Assembly: GCA_026391455.1 (NCBI GenBank)
Contig: JAPLEH010000009.1
Span: forward strand, 33,064 to 97,063
From: Bacteroidota bacterium
GTDB lineage: Bacteria > Bacteroidota > Bacteroidia > Chitinophagales > Chitinophagaceae
DNA: 64,000 nt
Reading direction: 5' to 3'
This document shows positions 43,511 to 51,844 of this stretch, piece after piece. The position numbers and the translations under genes are program-made. Within the stretch, counting starts at the first letter, position 1. Every line of letters starts with the position of its first letter. The notes under the pieces were generated by a model. That model made no database searches. It worked only from the letters and a program-made list of their open reading frames with translations, and was not told where the DNA came from.

Positions 43511-44854
43511 TTATTTTACTTTAAATAAGGTATAGACCAATGGCAGGTAGTCGCTGTCGGTCAGTTGTAAGAGATAACCATTCTTTACGGCAATGAATTG
43601 TGCCAGAAATTTTTTTGTCTTACCACTTACCCGGTTGGAAGCCAATAACTCCCAATCGGTTGTACTGAACTTTCCATTGTATTTCAATCCGGCGAATTGT
43701 GTGCCACTATTATTGGTATTCGCACTGTTGTGAACACTGTTATACGAACCATTGCCACTGAATGTAAATTCATCGGTAGTGGACAAAGCACTCATACCAG
43801 CATAGGTACCAGAGTATGCATTGTAATATTCCACACCGCCGCCTCCGGATTTGTTCCATTGCCCGATCACATCTTTGGATGTGACTGCAAATTTGTTATA
43901 TGCCTGCATCCGGTTGAGGTCATTGGGATGCGGGAATTGCTGGCGATAGCTGGCTGCGTCAGAGGTAATGGCCAAAATGGGTCTTGCGCCTCCTTCATAC
44001 ACAATTTTTAGTGCCACATAACAGGATTTACCAGTTTGCCTGTTTACGGCATTCCCTTCCATAAAATAGATAACCGGATATTCCACGCCACTCCATTTTT
44101 GCGGTTGAGCTACGTTGAAGTAAGGGGTCACATATTTACTCCAGTAATATTCGGGAGCATCAGTGGTATTGGGTCTTGCATCATCGAGTTTAGAATCAAT
44201 ATAAAGAAGTCGTATCTCGGTATTGCCTTTAATAACCCGAACATAATCTGTCAAAGGAGTAGCCTGCCATCCATCATCAAAGTTGGTGGTATACTTGCTG
44301 ATACCCGGCAGGATAGCTGCAGGATTGTTATTGGAGACAGGAAGTGTGTTAACCGGGCCCGATGGACTTTTGAATTTTGAAATATCTGTTTTCAGGGTTA
44401 ATAAAAATGCATCAACAGCATCGGTATATTTTTCGTCATTGAGCAGGGTGAGTACACACCAACTGATGTCTTTTTGTGTAAAGGTGGATACGGTTACAAT
44501 GAAGGGAATACCATTCATACTGCCCTGGCCTCCCCCCGTTACCACCTCCCATCCATTGTGATTTACCTGTTGTTTTTCCGGGGCTTCTTTTATGCCGTAT
44601 TGCTGTACGCCAAAATAATTCCAGTCGGTACTGAAATTGGCATCCGGATCCGACGACCCTTTTTGTGCTGGCCAGATATGTATCTGACAAAAAGTATTGC
44701 CATCTCTTTTTTCATAGAGCAGGCGTTTGCCTTTTTCTTTTTGGGTAAATCCTGCCGGTGGTGTGCCGGTGAAAATATCATACTGCAGTTTTTGGGCATT
44801 CAATACATCAAAGGCAATAAGTAACAGGCTGGCAAGAAATATTATTTTTCGCAT
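43511..44854 (-). CDS. Exported protein, distant member of a three-gene paralogous family
   Basis: The 447-residue protein has a signal peptide (RKIIFLASLLLIAFDVLNAQ) and a conserved pattern shared with the products of 53635-55014 and 55075-56445: an N-terminal domain with PPAGFTQ/PKGWKKA and FCQIHIWPA/YCIITLLK, then TNFDDGWQATPLTDYVRV against TNFDDGWNSTVQEDWVEV, and a C-terminal lipocalin-like region with YNAYSGTYAGM against YSVYTGEYAGM. It is the most divergent of the three. No enzymatic motif is visible. It lies 13 bases after the fibre-like gene upstream. Confidence 0.72.
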   Translation of the reverse strand: MRKIIFLASLLLIAFDVLNAQKLQYDIFTGTPPAGFTQKEKGKRLLYEKRDGNTFCQIHIWPAQKGSSDPDANFSTDWNYFGVQQYGIKEAPEKQQVNHNGWEVVTGGGQGSMNGIPFIVTVSTFTQKDISWCVLTLLNDEKYTDAVDAFLLTLKTDISKFKSPSGPVNTLPVSNNNPAAILPGISKYTTNFDDGWQATPLTDYVRVIKGNTEIRLLYIDSKLDDARPNTTDAPEYYWSKYVTPYFNVAQPQKWSGVEYPVIYFMEGNAVNRQTGKSCYVALKIVYEGGARPILAITSDAASYRQQFPHPNDLNRMQAYNKFAVTSKDVIGQWNKSGGGGVEYYNAYSGTYAGMSALSTTDEFTFSGNGSYNSVHNSANTNNSGTQFAGLKYNGKFSTTDWELLASNRVSGKTKKFLAQFIAVKNGYLLQLTDSDYLPLVYTLFKVK

Positions 44855-44867
44855 AAGTATAAATTAG

Positions 44868-46397
44868 TTAGTTGGGAAATATTTGCCAGGTCATGATTCC
44901 TTCAGCCTGCCTGGCAAATACTGTGGCGGTGCCATATACGGTTGATGCAGTAAGCAATAGTTTATATGAATAAGTGCCGGCAGGAAGATCCAATACAATG
45001 GGACCGGATACCGCATCTGCAAATTGTGCATTTGGTGTATACACAGTGGCAGTAGCGATCCGAATTGTACCTCCGATAATATTTTGGTATAATTCTACAA
45101 AGGTACGCCGGTCGCCGCAGGCTACACAACCCCGGTTAAAAATCGAGATTTTATAATTGAAGACTACCTGTGATGGTTCCGTTAACGTAAAGTTGGCCAC
45201 CATGTTCGGTATATCCACCTGTCCGCTGGTGCCTAAATCGGGGGAGTTGACAGTGGGTCGTACAACAAAGGGCTTGCCATCCCCAGGTGTTTTCCAAACC
45301 GGAGCACCGGCAGAACCACTGCTGGTGAGTACCTGACCGGCAACCCCTTCCGCACCTCCAAAACTGACAGCACCCGTAGTGGTATTCATGAGAAAACTCC
45401 ATCCGGTACCGTTGCCAAAAAAACCTACCTGGTTATCGGTTTGCATACCAATAAAGGCATTGGAGGAAGTATTGGCATCATTGTTCAACCACATACCTGC
45501 GGTAAAACCGGGTGTAGCACGGATTCGAAAACGTCCACCCAAATCAAGCTTATAAGCCGCATCGGGAACACCAATGCCAATATCGCCATTGGGTTTGATA
45601 TCGATCGCTGTATTCACCGTAATGTTTTCGTCTGCATTCTTACTTACCGAAGATACCCCCAACTGCATGCCCCCCACAATGGGGTTTACGCCAATATAAC
45701 CACCAAATCCATTGGCAATGGCCAGTCTTGATCCGTTGTAATAAGTATTGAATCCAATACCCGGAAACGATGATTCTATGGCCACACCTGTGGTATTACT
45801 GCCAAACAGTGCATGTACGGCTCCCGCTTTTGTATTTACGGTCAACCCGGCCTTCGCTGTATTCGTGGTACCAATACTCACTCCGCCAAAACCAGACACA
45901 CGCATCACTTCTGTAAAGCTATTGCTCCTTCCATAACCCAAAACAATATTATTCCCAATACCGGGGGTTATTAGTTGCAGGGTGGAACTGCCAATACCGA
46001 TCCCATAATTATTTCCCGAAATGACATCGCGGTAAAAAGATATCTTATCTCCGGTAGAAGCTCCCATGGTAATGGGTACTGCCGGATCGGGAGTATTGCC
46101 TTTAAGACCAATATGACCTGTACGATAATCCATCAGGAAACTCCATCCGGTGCCTTCTCCATAAGCTCCCATAACTGTATCCTGGCGCATGCCCCAGAAG
46201 GCTTTGATTTGTGCGGAATCAGCACCCGTGCCGGAGAACCATATACCTGATGAAAAATTTTCATTGGCACCTCCCCGGATGCGCAACCGGCCACTGATGT
46301 CCAATGGATAGACGGGGGCCCTGTTTCCAATACCCACATTTTGTGCTGCCACTTCCATAGAGGAGAGCAATAAAAAGAAGATGAGATTTTTTTTCAT
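44868..46397 (-). CDS. Exported fibre-like repeat protein without an S74 domain
   Basis: The 509-residue protein has a signal peptide (KKNLIFFLLLSSMEVAAQ) and then NVGIGNRAPVYPLDISGRLRI, the VGIG motif that opens many Bacteroidota fibre proteins. Repeating modules follow (GIWFSGTGADSAQ..., [35 protein letters not shown], each ending in a TTTG turn). The module also occurs in the 61470-63590 product. The last 120 residues form a separate beta-rich domain with a CVAC pair instead of peptidase S74. It heads an operon with two other exported proteins. A surface or adhesive role is inference from the family. Confidence 0.78.
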   Translation of the reverse strand: MKKNLIFFLLLSSMEVAAQNVGIGNRAPVYPLDISGRLRIRGGANENFSSGIWFSGTGADSAQIKAFWGMRQDTVMGAYGEGTGWSFLMDYRTGHIGLKGNTPDPAVPITMGASTGDKISFYRDVISGNNYGIGIGSSTLQLITPGIGNNIVLGYGRSNSFTEVMRVSGFGGVSIGTTNTAKAGLTVNTKAGAVHALFGSNTTGVAIESSFPGIGFNTYYNGSRLAIANGFGGYIGVNPIVGGMQLGVSSVSKNADENITVNTAIDIKPNGDIGIGVPDAAYKLDLGGRFRIRATPGFTAGMWLNNDANTSSNAFIGMQTDNQVGFFGNGTGWSFLMNTTTGAVSFGGAEGVAGQVLTSSGSAGAPVWKTPGDGKPFVVRPTVNSPDLGTSGQVDIPNMVANFTLTEPSQVVFNYKISIFNRGCVACGDRRTFVELYQNIIGGTIRIATATVYTPNAQFADAVSGPIVLDLPAGTYSYKLLLTASTVYGTATVFARQAEGIMTWQIFPN

Positions 46398-46501
46398 GTG
46401 AATTGCTGATTAAATGAATATTGTAAAATCACCATACCCGTTTTGCATTTTTGTCTTTAAAGAAGAGTTTACATCGTTTCATGAACTGGTATTAAAAATT
46501 A

Positions 46502-46813
46502 TCAGGCAATTTTTTTTACTGCATGCATTCTTCGTTTACTGATACAAATGGATTCTCCGTTTTGCAACAAAAAGTGGTTGCCCATTTTTTTATCAATGAA
46601 CTGCCGGTTGATTAGATGTGTACGGTGGGTTCGTATAAAACTGTCTGCAGGAAGATGTTCCTGAAACCAGGATAATACTTTGGCCACGATAATAGGAAAT
46701 TGTTCATCACTGCAATAGATCCGGCTGTAATTACTGCTTGCCTGTATCCGGATGATGCGATTGGTTTGCTTCCGGATCACACCCTGCATGACTGGAATGG
46801 TTATGGTTTCCAC
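46502..46813 (-). CDS. Stand-alone LytTR DNA-binding protein
   Basis: The 103-residue protein is almost only a LytTR domain: IIRIQASSNYSRIYCSD, VAKVLSWFQEHLPADSFIRTHRTHLIN, and a basic ending (CISKRRMHAVKKI). There is no receiver domain. The start is GTG at 46813, chosen because it aligns with the ATG start of the second LytTR gene at 59734 and lies just after a good promoter. LytTR proteins bind direct repeats upstream of target genes. It lies 104 bases upstream of the fibre-like gene on the same strand. Confidence 0.87.
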   Translation of the reverse strand: METITIPVMQGVIRKQTNRIIRIQASSNYSRIYCSDEQFPIIVAKVLSWFQEHLPADSFIRTHRTHLINRQFIDKKMGNHFLLQNGESICISKRRMHAVKKIA

Positions 46814-46829
46814 CTGTTGAGTTTAGTAA

Positions 46830-46860
46830 CAAATCTACAGACCAGATGAAGGCGGTACAA
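46830..46860 (-). promoter_or_regulatory. Promoter of the LytTR gene
   Basis: On the minus strand TTG (46860-46858), 20 bases, then TAGATTTG (46837-46830) match both parts of the Bacteroidota consensus (TTG-N19-21-TAnnTTTG). The predicted start near 46823 lies about ten bases before the GTG start. It is the most complete promoter match in the window. Confidence 0.6.
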
Positions 46861-46896
46861 TATAACCTTGGTTACTGAAATACAGAACGGAGACAG

Positions 46897-47523
46897 CTAT
46901 TTGCGGAGCATTTTATTGATGGCCTCCGTTTTGTTGCTCACATGCAGCTTTTCGTAGATATGGTGGATGTGCTGCTTTACGGTGCCGGTGGCAATAGACA
47001 GGCGGTCAGCAATTTCTTTATAGAGCAAACCTTCCGACAACAGAAGTAAGATCTCTTTTTCTTTAGGGGTGAGGAGGTTAAGGGTGGCATCCGCTACCGG
47101 TTTTTGATAGCGTTGCACCAGTTTGCGGGCAATCAGTGCGCTCATAGGAGAGCCGCCTTCATACAGTTCCTTTATCGCTTCTGCAATCTGCGGCATCGTG
47201 GATTTTTTCAACAGGTAGCCGGAAGCACCGGCTTCCAGTGCAGTGAAAATGTTTTCATCATTCTCATAGATGGTAAAGATCATGAATTGGGTGGCAGGGC
47301 ATTGGTCTTTCACTTTTTTGATACATTCAATGCCGCTGATACCCGGCAGATTGATATCCATAATCACAATATCGGGTTGGAGTGCGGGAATGGCATCCAG
47401 TGCTTCTTCGGCACGGCTGAGGGTGAACACCAGTTCGAAATCCTTGTCCCATATCAACAGCGCGGCCACCGCATTGCGGATATCTTCGATGTCTTCCACT
47501 ATTCCCACGCGTATTTTGGGCAT
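46897..47523 (-). CDS. NarL/LuxR-type response regulator
   Basis: The 208-residue protein has a receiver domain with acidic residues near the N-terminus (VGIVEDIEDIR) and the phosphorylated Asp56 in VIMDINLPG, then a LuxR-type helix-turn-helix (about 146-206: LTPKEKEILLLLSEGLLYKEIADRL, then GTVKQHIHHIYEKL). The partner sensor kinase gene ends 46 bases upstream, so the two form a two-component pair. Confidence 0.93.
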   Translation of the reverse strand: MPKIRVGIVEDIEDIRNAVAALLIWDKDFELVFTLSRAEEALDAIPALQPDIVIMDINLPGISGIECIKKVKDQCPATQFMIFTIYENDENIFTALEAGASGYLLKKSTMPQIAEAIKELYEGGSPMSALIARKLVQRYQKPVADATLNLLTPKEKEILLLLSEGLLYKEIADRLSIATGTVKQHIHHIYEKLHVSNKTEAINKMLRK

Positions 47524-47569
47524 ATAGTCAAAAATAATGTATTCAGCGGTATGGCGGGGCTAACTTTAG

Positions 47570-50476
47570 TTATAGTGGGATCGTAAAGAGAATCGCTGTG
47601 CCCGGGTTCGTTTTGATGGACACATTTCCCTGTATTGCCTTCATCCGTTTACGCATATTGGAAAGCCCGTTGCCACTTATCTGTTTTTCGGAATCGAAGC
47701 CCCGGCCATTGTCTTTGATCTCAATTTGCAACCCGTGATCGGCAAGCGTAATAGTAAGCCAGATGGTATCTGCCCCGGAATGTTTGATACAATTGTGTAC
47801 CGCTTCTTTAATACATAAAAAAATATGTTGTCTTTTTTCACCCCGGATAATCTGTGAGGGAACGGAAGCAGGAATGGATATGACTGACTTCCGGTCAAAG
47901 GGCTGCAGGTAGTTGGAGACCCAGGCTTTAGTATAGAATACCAGGTTGTCGAGTGTATCATTCTTTTCGTTCATGGCCCAGATGATATCATTCATCTTAT
48001 CCACCAGGTCATCTGCCTGTGCTGCGATCTTCAGATTATTTTCTTTTTGAACATCCGGACTGATAAATGGGGCCGCCTGGCTCAGGTATTTGATAGTGGA
48101 AATACCTGCTCCCAGATCATCATGCATATCCGAGGCGATCCGGCTGCGTTCACTGGCAATAGCTTTTTCTTTTTCCAGTTCGATCTGTTGCCGTTGCAGT
48201 TTCCGGCGAAGTTGTATACGAAATAATCCATAAATGATCAACAGAATAAATGCAGTAAGTGCTCCAATGAAACCCGCTGTTTTCCAGAATGGTTTATTTA
48301 TGCGGAAGCTGTACTGAATGGTTTTGCGAACGGTATCATTGCCAGGAAAGAGTGCGGTAATGGTGAGCGTATAATGGCCCGGTGAAAGATTGGAAAATTC
48401 CGCTTCTCCGGTACGGGTCGAGGGGCCGCTGCTCAAAGGAGTGCCATTCAGTAAAAATTGAAAACGTATATTTTTTTCATCGATAAAGCCCGGGGCGCTC
48501 ACAATGAAACGGAAATTATTACGGTTATACGGGAACGTTATATCCACTGCCGGATCAACAGGGGTCCCGTTCACTAAAATACTATGGAAAAACAACGATG
48601 GGTCAACGGGTGTTCCGGAATACAGTTCGGGTGAATACGCATACAATTCACCACGATCCGTAAGGGCCAGCAGGGTGGTGTCATTTAACCGGGTTATGGC
48701 CGGCACACCTGTAAACATACCCGTGCGGGAAAAGAGTTGCTCAGCATATATGCTTTCTGGAGACTGGTGTACGCGATCGAGTCCTGTAACAGAGGCGGCT
48801 AATAAATCCCGTTCGCTTAGCCGTAGTAAACTGGTGATGAAAAGGTTACTCAACCCATCACTGTTGGTGACGGTTTTCAGTTTCTGGTAATTCCCGGCGT
48901 TGGCTTTTATCCAAACAATTCCATGATTGCGGGTGCCAATGCAAAAGCTGTCTTTATTCCAATGAAGGGCAAAACGAGTACTGTAGGTGGCATCCGCATA
49001 TGACAGTATCTTTTGCAGTGTAGTACCGGAAAGTGCATATGCCGTGATCATGCCATTCCGCGAAAAACACCAATACTGATTGTTATCGTCGATAGCAATA
49101 TTATCGGTGAAATAAGGAAGAGGGGTACTGGCGATAAGCTGATCATTGGCTATTACCGACAGGAAATCGCCAGTCAATAGTAATCTTCCTTTTTGATCAA
49201 CGGCGATTCGGGAAGAGACCTGTTTGGTGCCTTCGGGGAAGGAAGCAAAACGGATCGAACGACCGTCCTCTGTTTCCAGTAGTCCATTGCCGTACACCGC
49301 ATACCATTTATTTTGCAAATACACCACTTGTATGAGCCCGGGCCGTGGACTTATTTTTTTTTGCACCAACCGTCCATTTTGCCAGATGTATAAGGATTGG
49401 TTGCTGCGGATGCAGACCTGACCAGTAATGCCGGAACTGATTGATTGTACCTGACCATTTTCCATACCAGCAATGGTGAAGGGCCGGATATTGCTTTGCA
49501 CGAGTTTGTACACGCCCTTGCCTTCAACCATGAACCAATAATTTTTTTCCCGGTCGCAGAATACATTATTGATATTGGCCGGAAACCCATCGGTGCTGCT
49601 GTAAGTGATGGCTTCCTGGGATGATTTTCGGATATACGTGGCCGTTAGGCGATCCCCGAATATCCAGGTATTCCCGTCCGGGTCTGAATAGAAATGGCTG
49701 ACTTTTTTACCGTTGGCAAAACCGAGGGGTTGCATTGTGACAGGTCTGCCGGACTCAGCGGGTAATAGAAGCGAAAACCAACCTGATTCGGTTTGAACAA
49801 AAAGGTTGTTTCCGTATTGCTGCAGCGATAGCGGCGCATCACAGCCGGCAGGGGTGTAGAGTTGATTATTTTCCCTGTTGTATATTACCAATGCTGAACC
49901 AGCGTTATTTTGAATGCCCACTATTAAATTACCTGTACAAACCGCCTGATCCAGCCGGAGCAGTTGAGCAGGTTTGTTTTTTTCGGTTATACGTAAGGGT
50001 TGTAGCTTTCTGTTGCTGTACAGGTAAGTGCCGCCGTTGGCAATCAGTAACCATTTTTGCGGGCCCGCTGCAACCAGATGGCCGGGTTCGCGTACCTGAT
50101 TTGACAAGGTGGTGTCTTTGGTCAGCACCTGTTGCCGGAGCCGGTATAGTCCGCTGAGTGCGGCGATGAAGAGGCTGCCATCCGGTTCTTCCACGATATC
50201 ATATACAATGGAAACTGCCTGATCACGGTACTGCGTATACGGTTGAAATCGCTGTCCGTCAAAACTGCAAAATCCGTCGCGCGTGAGGAAGTATAGCACT
50301 CCCCGGCTATCCTGAAAAATTTTTTGCACCCGCGCATCGGTAAGCCCGTCTGCGGGTGTATAAGCATTAAACGATAGTGGCTGGGCCGTAAGGTGTACGG
50401 ACCAGATACAGCACAATACGATGCCAATAATAAAGCGGGGCATACAATAAAAATACTGTTTTGGGCGGTCTTTCAT
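47570..50476 (-). CDS. Sensor histidine kinase with an N-terminal beta-propeller (Reg_prop/Y_Y_Y type)
   Basis: The 968-residue protein has a signal peptide (start at 50476, or at 50443 which begins closer to it), then about 610 residues of seven-to-fourteen-bladed propeller sequence (DGLTDARVQKIFQDSRG, then repeated blades such as SDPDGNTWIFGD), a Y_Y_Y-like immunoglobulin fold (about 640-725), one membrane helix (about 731-752), a coiled coil and a HisKA_3/HATPase module with His785 in SRIASDMHDDLGAG and Asn895 in EAVHNCIKHS. Phosphotransfer to the NarL-type regulator downstream is expected. The ligand is unknown; such sensors often detect glycans, but the neighbours here are proteins and fibres. 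Confidence 0.9.
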   Translation of the reverse strand: MKDRPKQYFYCMPRFIIGIVLCCIWSVHLTAQPLSFNAYTPADGLTDARVQKIFQDSRGVLYFLTRDGFCSFDGQRFQPYTQYRDQAVSIVYDIVEEPDGSLFIAALSGLYRLRQQVLTKDTTLSNQVREPGHLVAAGPQKWLLIANGGTYLYSNRKLQPLRITEKNKPAQLLRLDQAVCTGNLIVGIQNNAGSALVIYNRENNQLYTPAGCDAPLSLQQYGNNLFVQTESGWFSLLLPAESGRPVTMQPLGFANGKKVSHFYSDPDGNTWIFGDRLTATYIRKSSQEAITYSSTDGFPANINNVFCDREKNYWFMVEGKGVYKLVQSNIRPFTIAGMENGQVQSISSGITGQVCIRSNQSLYIWQNGRLVQKKISPRPGLIQVVYLQNKWYAVYGNGLLETEDGRSIRFASFPEGTKQVSSRIAVDQKGRLLLTGDFLSVIANDQLIASTPLPYFTDNIAIDDNNQYWCFSRNGMITAYALSGTTLQKILSYADATYSTRFALHWNKDSFCIGTRNHGIVWIKANAGNYQKLKTVTNSDGLSNLFITSLLRLSERDLLAASVTGLDRVHQSPESIYAEQLFSRTGMFTGVPAITRLNDTTLLALTDRGELYAYSPELYSGTPVDPSLFFHSILVNGTPVDPAVDITFPYNRNNFRFIVSAPGFIDEKNIRFQFLLNGTPLSSGPSTRTGEAEFSNLSPGHYTLTITALFPGNDTVRKTIQYSFRINKPFWKTAGFIGALTAFILLIIYGLFRIQLRRKLQRQQIELEKEKAIASERSRIASDMHDDLGAGISTIKYLSQAAPFISPDVQKENNLKIAAQADDLVDKMNDIIWAMNEKNDTLDNLVFYTKAWVSNYLQPFDRKSVISIPASVPSQIIRGEKRQHIFLCIKEAVHNCIKHSGADTIWLTITLADHGLQIEIKDNGRGFDSEKQISGNGLSNMRKRMKAIQGNVSIKTNPGTAILFTIPL

Positions 50477-50479
50477 AGC

Positions 50480-50507
50480 AAAAAGGGCAACAAATGATTG
50501 TTGCCCT
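50480..50507 (-). terminator. Intrinsic terminator between the first protein-glutaminase gene and the kinase gene
   Basis: AGGGCAACAA (50484-50493) and TTGTTGCCCT (50498-50507) form a perfect 10-bp stem with a four-base loop. On the minus strand a run of T follows. It lies 35 bases after the stop of the 50542-51603 gene and only a few bases before the kinase ATG at 50476. Confidence 0.8.
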
Positions 50508-50541
50508 CCAGCTATAGGAGCTATATATTTTAGAAATTTGC

Positions 50542-51603
50542 CTAAAAAGAACAGCCCTGTAGTCCTGAATAACTGATACAGGTGTTAGTTGCAGCGGTAT
50601 AGTTATTGTCAATGTAAATATTGATGGAGCAGGCACTGGCGTTTAAATCACCGGGAGTATACGCATTGCTGGCAAAGTATCGCTGCCCTTGTGGTGCGCC
50701 GTTATAGCCACAACTCACATTTTTTTGTGCTTCCAGCCAGGTAGCAATGGGAACGGGCCCTTTGAACATTGCGGGATCGATGGCATAGGCAACAGCACCT
50801 GTTCTGCTCTGTACAAATACATAAGAAGTTACATGGTACCACCATTTTACACAACAGTTGTTGCCCCAGAGAGTGGCGTTTACAGATAGAGTAGCGCTGC
50901 CAGAACAGGCGTAGTTAAACACTTTGTACGACGTATATCCATAATAACTTTCAATAATCTGCCGCATTTTATGAGCACGCGCATAGCAGCCGTCTGTCAC
51001 AAATTGAAAAGGTATACATGTGCCGTATATTAATAATCCGGGCGATTGACAGCATTGGTTTTTGATTGTATTAAAGATCGTATTCAGGGTAGTGATATTG
51101 GGTACAACTGAAATGAGTGATGAATTGGGAGACCCACCAAATGAGGCGGCGTTTGGATCATAGGGTGAAGGCACTGCTTCAGCTGCTACCCGTTTGGACG
51201 ATTCTTCACGAAATTTCGCTATCTGTTCGTCATTGGCCGGAGTGATCAGGTCGATCAGGTTTTCCGTGCGGGGTACGAGGCGTACATTTACCAGTAGCTT
51301 GTTGTCTTTTGCTTTTTGCAGCAATTCAAAATTTGCTTTCGCATTGGCACCACTCCGGCTGAATTCAAATACCAATGGAGTTTCATAAAACCACGCTTCA
51401 ACATTCCGCCCGTCGTTCGTATAATATACATTGGCAACGGAAAGCAATCGCTCTGTACCCGGGGCTGTAGCTTCCTTTGGAGGTGCAGGAACATCCGGTG
51501 CCGTTTTGTTTTTTTGACAGGAAGAAAAAATCAGTATAGAAACGATCAATACAGGAAAAAAAGCGCGCCAGGAATAGCGGGTGCGTAACGAAGAGATTTG
51601 CAT
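50542..51603 (-). CDS. Protein-glutaminase (protein deamidase) family lipoprotein, copy 1
   Basis: The 353-residue protein has a lipoprotein signal (IFSSC, Cys29), a pro-region of about 130 residues and a C-terminal domain matching the protein-glutaminase of Chryseobacterium proteolyticum: TTLNTIFNTIKNQCC, DGCYARAHKMRQII with the catalytic Cys206, WWYHV with His257 and AIDPAMF with Asp276. The Cys-His-Asp triad is complete. The enzyme turns protein-bound glutamine into glutamate and releases ammonia. The pro-region (LLSVANVYYTNDGRNVEAWFY) is expected to block the active site until cleaved. At least ten Cys suggest disulfides. The lipid anchor would hold it at a membrane, unlike the secreted reference enzyme. 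A second copy lies upstream. Confidence 0.85.
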   Translation of the reverse strand: MQISSLRTRYSWRAFFPVLIVSILIFSSCQKNKTAPDVPAPPKEATAPGTERLLSVANVYYTNDGRNVEAWFYETPLVFEFSRSGANAKANFELLQKAKDNKLLVNVRLVPRTENLIDLITPANDEQIAKFREESSKRVAAEAVPSPYDPNAASFGGSPNSSLISVVPNITTLNTIFNTIKNQCCQSPGLLIYGTCIPFQFVTDGCYARAHKMRQIIESYYGYTSYKVFNYACSGSATLSVNATLWGNNCCVKWWYHVTSYVFVQSRTGAVAYAIDPAMFKGPVPIATWLEAQKNVSCGYNGAPQGQRYFASNAYTPGDLNASACSINIYIDNNYTAATNTCISYSGLQGCSF

Positions 51604-51721
51604 GATTGACTGTTTAAGGTTAATGGTTACTGGTTTTTGAAAATAACTTCTTTATGCTTATGTCCAAAGTTTAGTTTCAGCTATCAGCCGGAAAAATCAA
51701 AACCGAAATTAATCCAGTTCT

Positions 51722-51844
51722 ATGTCTAAAAAAATACCACAAACGGGTGATGTATTCCCGCCCTCATTATATGATAGCACCGTTGAAAAATGCCGGAAAC
51801 TCATTCATGTGCTGCAGGATATCCGAACAGGGCTATTTATTTAA
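51722..51844 (+). CDS. Possible 40-residue protein between the two protein-glutaminase genes
   Basis: An ATG frame on the plus strand encodes 40 residues (MSKKIPQTGDVFPP..., then CRKLIHVLQDIRTGLF) and overlaps the 3' end of the downstream-lying minus-strand gene by four bases. The residue mix is protein-like, but there is no clear promoter or Shine-Dalgarno site and I recognise no family. It may be a chance frame or the remnant of a gene. Confidence 0.28.
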   Translation: MSKKIPQTGDVFPPSLYDSTVEKCRKLIHVLQDIRTGLFI

